A stretch of DNA of 64,000 nucleotides from contig NZ_JVOJ01000037.1 in assembly GCF_001064145.1 (NCBI RefSeq), forward strand, positions 217,142 through 281,141. The letters run 5' to 3'. How positions within the stretch are numbered: the first letter of the stretch is position 1; the number at the start of each line of letters is the position of its first letter. Made by a program: the position numbers and the translations under genes. Below, piece after piece: positions 35,920-43,870 of the stretch. The notes beneath the pieces were generated by a model that was given only the letters and a program-made list of their open reading frames with translations, did no database searches and was not told the DNA's origin. This DNA is from Sanguibacter keddieii (lineage in GTDB: Bacteria > Actinomycetota > Actinomycetes > Actinomycetales > Actinomycetaceae).

Positions 35920-38025
35920 TCAGTAGCCCTTGGTGCCGTCGTAGGCGCAGGAATCGTCGGGGACGAAGCCGGCGTCGAGGATACCGACCAGGTTCTGGAT
36001 CTGCTCTTCCTTGGAGCGGCCCAGGCCCTGCGGGGTGATCGTGTTCGTCAGCGAGATGCCGTCGAGCGCGTCGTTGTAGTCCAGCTTGCCGACCGACAGC
36101 ATGGAGGCGACCATGCCGTGCGTGTCGATGCCGTTCTCCGGGTTTGCGCCGGGGGCGAAGGGGGTGCCCTTCTCGTGGCCCGACGGGAAGGAACCGGTGG
36201 CCTTGCCGTAGACGACGTTCGAGGTAATCGTCAGGACCGACTGGGTCGGGATCGCGTCGCGGTACATGGGGATCGCGCGGATCTTGTCCATGACGGTGTG
36301 GACGACGGTCGCGGCGATGTCGTCGGCGCGGTCATCGTCGTTGCCGTAGGTCGGGAAGTCTCCCTCGGTGCGGTAGTCGACGACCAGGCCGGTCTCGTCG
36401 CGGATCGGGTAAACCTTCGCGTACTTGATGGCGGCCAGCGAGTCGGCAACGATGGACAGACCTGCGATGCCGCAGCCCATGGTGCGGATGATCTCGGCGT
36501 CGTGCAGAGCCATCTCGATGGCCTCGTATGCGTAGCGATCGTGGCAGTAGTGGATGATGTTGAGGGCCTCAACGTAGGTGCCAACCACCCAGTCGAGCAT
36601 CTCCTCGTAGCGCTTCCACACGTCGTCGAAGTCGAGGGGGCCGTCGCCCTGGACGGGCTCGTAGCCTTCCATGACCTGCTTGCCGCTCATTTCGTCGCGG
36701 CCGCCGTTGATGGCGTAGAGCAGGGCCTTGGCGGCGTTCACGCGGGCGCCGAAGAACTGCATCTGCTTGCCGACGCGCATGGGGGACACGCAGCACGCGA
36801 TGGCGGCGTCGTCGCCCCAGTGGGCGCGGATCTGCGGATCGGACTCGTACTGAATCGACGAGGTCTCGATCGAGATACGGGCGCAGAACTCCTTGTAGCC
36901 GCGGGGCAGGTTCTCGTCCCAGAAGATGGTGATGTTCGGCTCGGGGGCCGGGCCAAGGTTCACCAGCGTCTGGAGCAGGCGGAAGGAGGTCTTGGTGACC
37001 AGCGTACGGCCGTCGTCGCCGAAGCCAGCGTCCGACCAGGTGGCCCAGTAGGGGTCGCCCGAGAAGATCTGGTCGTAGGCGACGGTGCGCAGGAAGCGGG
37101 TGATGCGCAGCTTGATGACCAGGGCGTCGATGATCTCCTGCGCGCCGGACTCATCCAGCGTGCCGTTCTTCAGGTCGCGCTCGAAGTAGCAGTCGAAGAA
37201 GCCCGACAGGCGGCCGATCGACATAGCGGCGCCGTCCTGAGACTTCACGGAAGCCAGGTAGCCGAAGTAGGTCCACTGCACGGCCTCGTGCGCGTTGGTG
37301 GCCGGGCCGGAGATGTCGTAGCCGTAGGACTGTGCCAGGTTCTTCAGCTTCTTCAGGGCCTTGATCTGCTCGGAGTGCTCCTCGCGGTAGCGCGCCCAGT
37401 GCTCGGAGAAGGGCTGGTCGGCGTAGCGATCCTTGTCCTTCTGCTTCTCGGCGATGAGGTGATCAACACCGTAGAGGGCCACGCGGCGGTAGTCACCGAT
37501 GATGCGGCCACGGCCGTAGGCGTCCGGCAGGCCGGTGATGATGTGGGAGGAACGAGCAGCGCGAATACGCGGCGTGTAGATGTCGAAGACCGCGTCGTTG
37601 TGGGTCTTGCGGTACTGGGTGAAGATCTTCTTCACCTCGGGGTTGTATTCCTTGCCGGCCTCGTGGATGGCCGTCTCGACCATGCGCCAGCCGCCGTTCG
37701 GCATCATCGCGCGCTTGAGCGGAGCGTCGGTCTGGAGGCCGACGATCACGTTGTCGTCCTCACAGATGTAACCGGGCTTGAAGGCGTCGATGTCGGCCGG
37801 GGTGTCGGTGTCAACGTCGAGGATGCGCACCTTGCGTTCTTCGGAGAGGTACTTTTCCTCGAGGGTGTTCCAGACCCGCATGGTCTTTTCAGTGGGGCCA
37901 GCCAGGAACGAGGCGTCGCCCTCATACGGGGTGTAGTTCAGCTGGATGAAGTCGCGGACGTCGATCTCATCGCACCAGTTACCCTTGACAAAACCTTCCC
38001 AGGCTTTCTGGTCTGCTGTCGTCAT
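35920..38025 (-). CDS. pflB: Pyruvate formate-lyase large subunit lacking the radical domain
   Basis: 701 residues. It follows E. coli PflB closely, including the catalytic cysteine pair in ACCVSPM near residue 410, GKQMQFFGARVN, and YRDAIPTQSVLTITSNVVYG. It stops at LDAGFVPDDSCAYDGTKGY, just before the segment that carries the radical glycine in the 760-residue enzyme. That segment is encoded by the next gene. The pair should convert pyruvate and CoA to acetyl-CoA and formate under anaerobiosis. GAGGAAG precedes ATG 38025. No frameshift is seen: the stop is clean and is followed by a structured spacer. Confidence 0.95.
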   Translation of the reverse strand: MTTADQKAWEGFVKGNWCDEIDVRDFIQLNYTPYEGDASFLAGPTEKTMRVWNTLEEKYLSEERKVRILDVDTDTPADIDAFKPGYICEDDNVIVGLQTDAPLKRAMMPNGGWRMVETAIHEAGKEYNPEVKKIFTQYRKTHNDAVFDIYTPRIRAARSSHIITGLPDAYGRGRIIGDYRRVALYGVDHLIAEKQKDKDRYADQPFSEHWARYREEHSEQIKALKKLKNLAQSYGYDISGPATNAHEAVQWTYFGYLASVKSQDGAAMSIGRLSGFFDCYFERDLKNGTLDESGAQEIIDALVIKLRITRFLRTVAYDQIFSGDPYWATWSDAGFGDDGRTLVTKTSFRLLQTLVNLGPAPEPNITIFWDENLPRGYKEFCARISIETSSIQYESDPQIRAHWGDDAAIACCVSPMRVGKQMQFFGARVNAAKALLYAINGGRDEMSGKQVMEGYEPVQGDGPLDFDDVWKRYEEMLDWVVGTYVEALNIIHYCHDRYAYEAIEMALHDAEIIRTMGCGIAGLSIVADSLAAIKYAKVYPIRDETGLVVDYRTEGDFPTYGNDDDRADDIAATVVHTVMDKIRAIPMYRDAIPTQSVLTITSNVVYGKATGSFPSGHEKGTPFAPGANPENGIDTHGMVASMLSVGKLDYNDALDGISLTNTITPQGLGRSKEEQIQNLVGILDAGFVPDDSCAYDGTKGY

Positions 38026-38211
38026 TCTTCCTCTTCTCGGATTTTCCGTTTCCCTGTGGGGACGGTCGTTGGGAGCATCGCTCCGTCAGTGCGCCGGATT
38101 CCGGCGCTTGGGTCTATTGTCCTACGGTCGATGCGGACCAGACAACCTGTTTCGCCCATCGATCTATGTTCTGTGTCTCAGGGGTGTGGGTCGAAAGTCT
38201 CTCGCGCCTCA

Positions 38212-38249
38212 ATTATAGGACGAAGGTCCCCGTTAGGGGAGGGGGCCTT
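38212..38249 (-). promoter_or_regulatory. Candidate pflB promoter with overlapping inverted repeat
   Basis: On the minus strand an exact TATAAT lies at 38217-38212, which would give pflB a leader of about 180 bases. Immediately upstream an inverted repeat AAGGTCCCC - 9 bases - GGGGGCCTT (38223-38249) covers the expected -35 position, as an operator would. The same region also precedes hom on the other strand. Confidence 0.4.
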
Positions 38250-38300
38250 TGACCACCTACACTGGTATCAGTGCCCGTCCCACAAAGGAGAAAAAGTCCT

Positions 38301-39608
38301 ATGTCTGCACCCCGTCCCGTCCTCGGAGTTGGCGTTCTTGGAGCCGGAACCGTCGGTAGCCAGGTCATTCGCATCCTGCAGTCCAGTCGCGAGGATTTCG
38401 CCGCTCGCTCGGGCGCTGAAATGGAGGTGCGCCGCGTCCTCGTCCGCAATGTGGATGCCCCGCGTGACGCTCCGATCGACCGCGAGCTGCTGACGACCGA
38501 CCCGGCGGAGGCGATCGACAACATGGACCTCGTCGTCGAGCTGATCGGCGGCATCGAGCCCGCCCGCACCCTCGTGCTGCGCGCCCTCAACCAGGGCATC
38601 TCGGTCGTCACGGGCAACAAGGCCCTTCTGGCCGCGCACGGCCCCGAGCTGTACGAGGCCGCCGCATCCAATGGCGCTGACCTCTACTACGAGGCCGCCG
38701 TCGCGGGTGCCGTCCCCGTCGTGTACGGCCTGCGCGAGTCCCTCGCCGGCGACCGCATCACGACCGTGATGGGCATCGTCAACGGCACGACCAACTTCAT
38801 CCTCGACGCGATGAGCACCAAGGGCCTCAGCTACGAGGATGCTCTCAAGCAGGCACAGGACCTCGGTTTCGCCGAGGCCGACCCCACCGCAGACGTCGAG
38901 GGCTTCGATGCCGCAGCCAAGTGCTCCATCCTGGCGTCCCTGGCCTTCCACACGCGCGTCGGAATCGACGACGTCGCGGTCGAGGGAATCTCGAGCATCA
39001 CCACGGAAGACATGGAGGAGGCCGCTCGCGTCGGCCACACCATCAAGCTTCTGGCAATCGCCGAGCGTCGCATCGGCGAGGATGGACGCGAGGGCGTCGC
39101 CATGCGCGTCCATCCCGCACAGGTTCCCTCCGATCACCCTCTCGCTTCGGTCGACGGTGCCTTCAACGCGATCCTCGTCGAGGGTGAGGCCGCGGGTCGC
39201 CTCATGTTCTACGGCCAGGGTGCGGGCGGCGCTCCCACCGCCTCTGCGGTCCTGTCGGATCTCGTCGCCGCGGCGCATCACCGCGCCTTCGGTGGGCACG
39301 CCCCGCGCGAGTCGGTCTACGCCCACCTGCCGATCCTCGATCCCGGCTCGACGTACACGCGCTACCAGATCCGTCTGCAGGTCGAGGATCGCCTGGGCGT
39401 CCTGTCCGACGTGGCCGGCATTTTTGCCCGCCACGGCGTCTCCATCCAGTCCGTGCACCAGCGCAACGACGAGGTGCCCGGTGCCTGCGTCATCGTCGTG
39501 ACCAGCCACCGTGCCCGCGAGGCCGACCTGCGCGCCGTCGCCCGCGCGCTGTCCGTGTCGGACGCCGTGCGCGAAGTGACCTCCACGATCCGTGTCGAGG
39601 GTGAGTGA
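38301..39608 (+). CDS. hom: Homoserine dehydrogenase
   Basis: NAD(P)-dependent reduction of aspartate semialdehyde to homoserine, on the path to threonine and methionine. 435 residues. The Rossmann motif GVLGAGTVGSQV is near residue 9 and GIVNGTTNFIL near 160. A C-terminal ACT domain (starting YQIRLQVEDRLGVLSDVAG) indicates feedback control, probably by threonine. AAAGGAG precedes ATG 38301. thrB follows after one base. Confidence 0.95.
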   Translation: MSAPRPVLGVGVLGAGTVGSQVIRILQSSREDFAARSGAEMEVRRVLVRNVDAPRDAPIDRELLTTDPAEAIDNMDLVVELIGGIEPARTLVLRALNQGISVVTGNKALLAAHGPELYEAAASNGADLYYEAAVAGAVPVVYGLRESLAGDRITTVMGIVNGTTNFILDAMSTKGLSYEDALKQAQDLGFAEADPTADVEGFDAAAKCSILASLAFHTRVGIDDVAVEGISSITTEDMEEAARVGHTIKLLAIAERRIGEDGREGVAMRVHPAQVPSDHPLASVDGAFNAILVEGEAAGRLMFYGQGAGGAPTASAVLSDLVAAAHHRAFGGHAPRESVYAHLPILDPGSTYTRYQIRLQVEDRLGVLSDVAGIFARHGVSIQSVHQRNDEVPGACVIVVTSHRAREADLRAVARALSVSDAVREVTSTIRVEGE

Positions 39609-39609
39609 C

Positions 39610-40560
39610 GTGCGCCTGCGTGATGATTTCGTTGCGGTGAAGGTTCCCGCGACCAGCGCGAACCTCGGACCCGGATTCGACTCCATGGGCCTCGCCCTGG
39701 AGCTGTGGGACGAGGTCTCGGTCCACGCGACGACGGGGGCGACCTCGGTCGTCGTCGAGGGTGAGGGAGCCGGAAACGTTGAGCAGGGCGAGGACAATCT
39801 TGTCGTGCGCGCCCTGCGCCTCGCGCTCGACCGCGTCGGCGCGCCCCAGGTGGGCGTGCGCATGCACTGCACGAATCGCATTCCCCATTCCCGAGGCCTG
39901 GGTTCCTCTGCGAGCGCCATCGTCGCCGGCGTGACGCTTGCGCGCGCGCTCATCGGGGACGCGGACGTTCTCGGCCGCCAGGAGATCCTCGAGATCGGCT
40001 CCCACATGGAGGGCCACCCCGACAACGTCGCTCCCGCCGTCTTCGGTGGTGCCACCGTGTCCTGGATGAATGAGGGGACTTCCGAGGTCGGCAGCGTGTG
40101 CCTGACGCCGCCCGATGGCATTCACCCGGTCGCTTTCATCCCGGACTTTGAGCTGCGCACCGCTGCCGCGCGTGCCGCGCTACCTGCTACCGTGCCACAC
40201 GGCGACGCGAGCTTCAACGTTGCCCGCGGTGCTCTGCTGGCTGCCGTCCTCTCGGGCAATGCACAGGCGAGCGGGGGAGTGGACCTGCACTCGCTCCTCA
40301 TGGAGGCCACGCGCGATCGCCTGCACCAGGAGCAGCGGCGGGCCGCGATGGAACCCTCCCTCGCCCTCGTCGACTGGCTGCGCGGTGCCGGCTTCGCGGC
40401 CGTCGTCTCCGGCGCGGGTCCCACAGTCCTCTCTCTGGAGTCCATCGGCGCCGATATCCGCCGAGACGCCGCAGCCGCCGGGTGGCGAGTCGTCCCGATG
40501 GGGGTGGCGCCCCAGGGCGTGCAGATTACCCGCGGAAGCCTGTCAAAGGTGGAATTCTGA
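39610..40560 (+). CDS. thrB: Homoserine kinase
   Basis: GHMP-family kinase making O-phosphohomoserine for threonine synthesis, about 316 residues. VPATSANLGPGFDSMG lies near the start, and the ATP-binding glycine-rich motif HSRGLGSSASAIVAG lies near 90. Possible GTG starts are 39592, 39601 and 39610; I choose 39610 because GAGGGTGA lies five bases before it and it falls just after the hom stop. thrC is not adjacent. Confidence 0.94.
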   Translation: MRLRDDFVAVKVPATSANLGPGFDSMGLALELWDEVSVHATTGATSVVVEGEGAGNVEQGEDNLVVRALRLALDRVGAPQVGVRMHCTNRIPHSRGLGSSASAIVAGVTLARALIGDADVLGRQEILEIGSHMEGHPDNVAPAVFGGATVSWMNEGTSEVGSVCLTPPDGIHPVAFIPDFELRTAAARAALPATVPHGDASFNVARGALLAAVLSGNAQASGGVDLHSLLMEATRDRLHQEQRRAAMEPSLALVDWLRGAGFAAVVSGAGPTVLSLESIGADIRRDAAAAGWRVVPMGVAPQGVQITRGSLSKVEF

Positions 40561-40591
40561 GCGTTTGCGCGCTGTGAGTTTCTGCGCAAGC

Positions 40592-40647
40592 ACCGCCAGC
40601 CGTGCCGTCTAATCGACAGCGGGCTGGCGGTCTTGCTATATTTTTTT
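40592..40647 (+). terminator. Intrinsic terminator after thrB
   Basis: Ten-base arms ACCGCCAGCC and GGCTGGCGGT followed by CTTGCTATATTTTTTTC, a clear T-tract. It is one of the few classical intrinsic terminators in this window. It overlaps a likely rho promoter. Confidence 0.85.
40613..40642 (+). promoter_or_regulatory. Candidate rho promoter inside the thrB terminator
   Basis: TCGACA (40613-40618), 18 bases, then TATATT (40637-40642) with an upstream TG making an extended -10 (TGCTATATT). The start would be near 40649, leaving a rho leader of about 129 bases. The -35 lies in the terminator loop and the -10 in its T-tract. Confidence 0.5.
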
Positions 40648-40777
40648 CAGGTCGAGACGACTGTTCGACTTCGGCCTTCGTGATGCGCCTCTTTCGCGCA
40701 TCTTCCTGATCAAGCTTTTTCGTGTGCTTGAGCAATCACCTCGCCCGCTGTGGGCGCATTCCAGTAAGGATCACTTC

Positions 40778-42502
40778 GTGAGCAACGAACCCTCCGCCGA
40801 GACGACCGCGTCGCTGTCGGCGATGAAGCTGCCTGAGCTGAAGGCTCTGGCCGCCTCCCGCGGCCTCAAGGGCATCTCCCAACTTCGTAAGCCCCAGCTG
40901 ATCGAGCTGCTGAGCAACGGTGCCGGCGCCTCGACCCCGCAGGAGACGGCTCCCCGAGAGGAAGCACCTGCCTCGTCCAAGAAGAAGGCTGATAAGGCCG
41001 AGAAGCCGGTCTCCGATAAGCCTGCGGAGCAGGCTCTCGCCTCCGATGCTCCGGCCGAGGCTCCGCGACGCTCGCGCCGCCGCCGCGCGGTGAGCCAGGG
41101 TGCCGTCGAGCCTGCGCACGTCACCCTCGACCTGCCGCTGCCGGCCGCCGAGCGCACCGAGCCCACCCCGGAACCCGACACGACCGTCGTCGAGACCGTT
41201 CTGAACATTGAGCTGCCCGACGGCGATGACACCGAGGCTCGTCGCCCTCGCCGTGAACGCGGCCGCCGTGGTCGTCGCGACCGTGAGAACCGCGAGAACC
41301 GCGGCGAGGGCCGTGAGAACCGCGAGAACCGCGGCGAGAACCGCGAGAACCGTCCCGCGCGCGGCGGCGAGGACAACCTTGCGCCGATCGCCGGCATTCT
41401 CGACATCCAGGAGAACCACGCTTTCGTGCGCACCTCCGGCTACCTGCCCGGCCCGAACGATGTCTACGTGACGCTCGGCAACGTGCGTCGCTGGGGCCTG
41501 CGCGCCGGTGATGCGGTTGCCGGTGCCGTGCGCCTGCCCCGCGAGGGCGAACGCCAGCGCCAGAAGTACAACGCCCTCGTGCGCGTCGACTCCGTCAATG
41601 GCATGACGATCGAGCAGGCGCAGGCGCGCCGCGAGTTCGGCAAGCTGACGCCGGTCTACCCCTCCGAGCAGCTGCGCATGGAGACCTCTCCCAAGGCCTA
41701 CACGCCGCGCGTCATCGACCTGGTCGCCCCCGTCGGCAAGGGCCAGCGTGGCCTCATCGTCTCCCCGCCCAAGGCCGGTAAGACGATGGTCATCCAGCAG
41801 ATGGCCAAGGCTATCGAGCTGAACAACCCCGAGGTGCACCTCATGGTCGTCCTGGTGGACGAGCGTCCCGAAGAGGTCACCGACATGCGCTCGATCGTCA
41901 AGGGTGAGGTCATCGCTTCCACCTTCGATCGCCCTGCATCGGACCACACGACCGTCGCCGAGCTCGCGATCGAGCGCGCCAAGCGCCTCGTCGAGCTGGG
42001 CCAGGATGTCGTCGTCCTTCTTGACTCGCTCACGCGTCTGTCGCGTGCCTACAACCTTGCTGCGCCCGCCTCGGGCCGCATCCTCTCTGGCGGCGTGGAC
42101 GCGTCCGCGCTGTACCCGCCGAAGAAGTTCTTCGGTGCCGCCCGCAACATCTCCGAGGGTGGCTCGCTGACGATCATCGCCTCCGCCCTGGTGGAGACGG
42201 GCTCGAAGATGGACGAGGTCATCTTCGAGGAGTTCAAGGGCACCGGCAACATGGAGCTGCGCCTGTCGCGTCAGCTCGCTGAGCGCCGTATCTTCCCCGC
42301 GATCGACCTCAACGCGTCGGGCACCCGTCGCGAGGAGCTGCTCTTCAAGCCCGAGGAGCTGCGCATCATGTGGAGGCTCCGCCGCGTCCTGGGCACCCTC
42401 GATCAGCAGCAGGGCCTCGAGCTTGTCCTCGACAAGCTCAAGGAGACTCAATCCAACGCTGAGTTCCTCATGCTCATCCAGAAGACGACGCCCTCCGAGT
42501 GA
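40778..42502 (+). CDS. rho: Transcription termination factor Rho
   Basis: Hexameric RNA helicase that ends transcription, about 574 residues. The Rho N-terminal helical domain ([19 protein letters not shown]) is followed by an acidic and alanine-rich stretch, a basic insert rich in Arg/Asn/Glu/Gly (about 155-195), the cold-shock RNA-binding domain ([15 protein letters not shown]), and the ATPase core. Walker A is PPKAGKT near 331 and Walker B is [11 protein letters not shown]. Long disordered inserts are typical of actinobacterial Rho. Start GTG 40778 follows AAGGAT. Confidence 0.95.
   Translation: MSNEPSAETTASLSAMKLPELKALAASRGLKGISQLRKPQLIELLSNGAGASTPQETAPREEAPASSKKKADKAEKPVSDKPAEQALASDAPAEAPRRSRRRRAVSQGAVEPAHVTLDLPLPAAERTEPTPEPDTTVVETVLNIELPDGDDTEARRPRRERGRRGRRDRENRENRGEGRENRENRGENRENRPARGGEDNLAPIAGILDIQENHAFVRTSGYLPGPNDVYVTLGNVRRWGLRAGDAVAGAVRLPREGERQRQKYNALVRVDSVNGMTIEQAQARREFGKLTPVYPSEQLRMETSPKAYTPRVIDLVAPVGKGQRGLIVSPPKAGKTMVIQQMAKAIELNNPEVHLMVVLVDERPEEVTDMRSIVKGEVIASTFDRPASDHTTVAELAIERAKRLVELGQDVVVLLDSLTRLSRAYNLAAPASGRILSGGVDASALYPPKKFFGAARNISEGGSLTIIASALVETGSKMDEVIFEEFKGTGNMELRLSRQLAERRIFPAIDLNASGTRREELLFKPEELRIMWRLRRVLGTLDQQQGLELVLDKLKETQSNAEFLMLIQKTTPSE
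41278..41352 (+). repeat. Tandem coding repeat in rho (ENR/GENREN units)
   Basis: Units of GAGAACCGC and GGCGAG(G/A)(G/A)CC(G/C) recur here, encoding repeated Arg-Glu-Asn blocks in the disordered insert of Rho. Length variation between strains would be expected from slippage. Confidence 0.75.
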
Positions 42503-42516
42503 TCGGCGGGTGAGAG

Positions 42517-42552
42517 CGGGGCGAGTGGCGAGAGCCGCTCGCCCCGTTTTCT
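42517..42552 (+). terminator. Intrinsic terminator of rho
   Basis: Arms CGGGGCGAG and CTCGCCCCG around a short loop, followed by TTTTCTT, 14 bases after the rho stop. Confidence 0.85.
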
Positions 42553-42572
42553 TGTCAGGCCTGCTCGCGAGT

Positions 42573-42610
42573 ACCGGACAACTGATGAGGGCCTGTGTCA
42601 GACTTGGGGC
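42573..42610 (+). promoter_or_regulatory. Leaderless-type promoter of first DUF5129-like paralog
   Basis: ACCGGACAACTGAT (42573-42586) is followed at fixed distance by TGTCAGACT, whose -10-like CAGACT (42599-42604) stands exactly six bases before ATG 42611. No ribosome site. The third paralog has a nearly identical arrangement. Confidence 0.55.
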
Positions 42611-43786
42611 ATGGTGAACATGGCACCGAATCCGATCAATGCGCAGGCGACACAGGAGAACTCGCGCCGATCCTGGAGCACTGTGCGCGGATGTGCGCGC
42701 CTCATCCTTGGCCTCTTTCTCGTGCTGGTGGCTCCCCTTCAGCTGGGAATCGCATTCTATGATCGGGCCCTTCATGGGGTCGGGGATGGGCTGGACTGGC
42801 CGCATTGGACCGGCTGGGTTATGGTGCTCTGCGGAATCGGCGTGCTGTCGCGCGGTGCCGGTCTTCGACGCTCGGGACGCCAGAAACGAGCGTTGATCGC
42901 TGAGAAATGGGCGGCATTGGAGAGCCAGCGGGCGCAGGTCGAGCGCGTGTTTTCCACGCTCGTCGGCGCTGGACACTACGAGAGTGCACTGACGGCGCGC
43001 CACGAGCACGCCCGAGCTGAACGCGCCAGGGTTGGCGCTCGGATCGCCGCGCACAGGTCACCGGGTTTCTTCGCGTCGCTGAGCGAGACGTCGAGCGGCG
43101 CGGGGGATGAGATCCTTGCGCGGATGGAACGCCTGGCGCACGCGGATGCCGCGATCATGGCGGCGCGCGACTTGTTCGCCTTCGCGCCCGGCTGGCGCGA
43201 GGTGTGGGACAACGAGGTCGGTCCGCTCATCCAAGACATGGACGTGCTTGACGACGTGGCGGATAGTCTCGAAGCAGCCACTACGGACCCGGGCACTCTG
43301 GCAGAGATTGAGGCGTTTCGGGAGCGCGTGGGGGATAACAAGGACACGGTGAGCGACCTCGGTAAACGCCTTGAGGGTGGGCAGATCGATCCCGCTCAGG
43401 CACTGGAAGAACTCGACCGGATGACCAACGAGGCGCGAGCGCGCACCGCCGAGCTCATTGAGACGACTCTTGCAACCGATGCCTCGTCGCTCGGACGGCG
43501 ACGCTACGCGCGGTGGAAGGGGGAGGGCATCAGCCTGAGCGCGGCGAACGCGGAGTACGACGGATGCTACTGGAGCGAGGAGGCCGACAATGATGTCGAG
43601 TACAACCCGGCAGCCACGATCCGACTGATCACAAACTCCGCGGGTGTTGACTTCGAAGGGATGCCAGCCCCGGCTACCGGTGTCCTGACGGCTGGCTGCT
43701 CGCCCGTCTACCTGCTGCCGATGTATCTCGATCGATACCTGAGCGACGACGTGGATGAGGGCGGTGACGCTTCCTCGTCGACCTGA
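42611..43786 (+). CDS. DUF5129-like membrane protein, paralog 1
   Basis: 391 residues. Two membrane helices (about 30-50 and 67-82) have a short outside loop ending in DWPHWTGW. A long, mostly helical cytoplasmic domain includes ARDLFAFAPGWREVWDNEVGP near 180 and an ELDRMTNEARAR helix. A C-terminal beta-rich part contains YNPAATIRLITNSAGV and YLDRYL. All of these segments align with the next two genes. It lacks the extracellular TPM-like domain of paralog 2. Function unknown. It is the first of three tandem copies inserted in the otherwise conserved rho-rpmE neighbourhood. Confidence 0.75.
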   Translation: MVNMAPNPINAQATQENSRRSWSTVRGCARLILGLFLVLVAPLQLGIAFYDRALHGVGDGLDWPHWTGWVMVLCGIGVLSRGAGLRRSGRQKRALIAEKWAALESQRAQVERVFSTLVGAGHYESALTARHEHARAERARVGARIAAHRSPGFFASLSETSSGAGDEILARMERLAHADAAIMAARDLFAFAPGWREVWDNEVGPLIQDMDVLDDVADSLEAATTDPGTLAEIEAFRERVGDNKDTVSDLGKRLEGGQIDPAQALEELDRMTNEARARTAELIETTLATDASSLGRRRYARWKGEGISLSAANAEYDGCYWSEEADNDVEYNPAATIRLITNSAGVDFEGMPAPATGVLTAGCSPVYLLPMYLDRYLSDDVDEGGDASSST

Positions 43787-43858
43787 ACGATAGACGCTTG
43801 CCCCGTTTTCCTGTCTCGAAAGCGGCTGAACCGCCGAGCGCGAACCTGACCGTCGTGT

Positions 43859-43870
43859 CAGAGTGGCTGT
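43859..43870 (+). promoter_or_regulatory. Leaderless-type -10 of second paralog
   Basis: CAGAGT (43859-43864) preceded by GTGT and followed by exactly six bases before ATG 43871, matching the first and third copies. The upstream -35-like element of the other two is not recognisable here. Confidence 0.5.

Noticed and set aside
35899-38493. 864-codon plus-strand open frame opposite pflB
   Set aside because: Antisense shadow of a clear pflB; composition is Val/Asp/Gly-rich without motifs.
38268-40121. 617-codon minus-strand frame opposite hom and thrB
   Set aside because: Antisense of two confident biosynthetic genes; no domain or ribosome site.
41278-41352. Short tandem repeats resembling a CRISPR or direct-repeat array
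   Set aside because: They are in-frame coding repeats in the Rho insert with no unique spacers and no cas genes nearby.
40736-43054. 772-codon minus-strand frame opposite rho
   Set aside because: Antisense of rho and of paralog 1; no recognisable domain.
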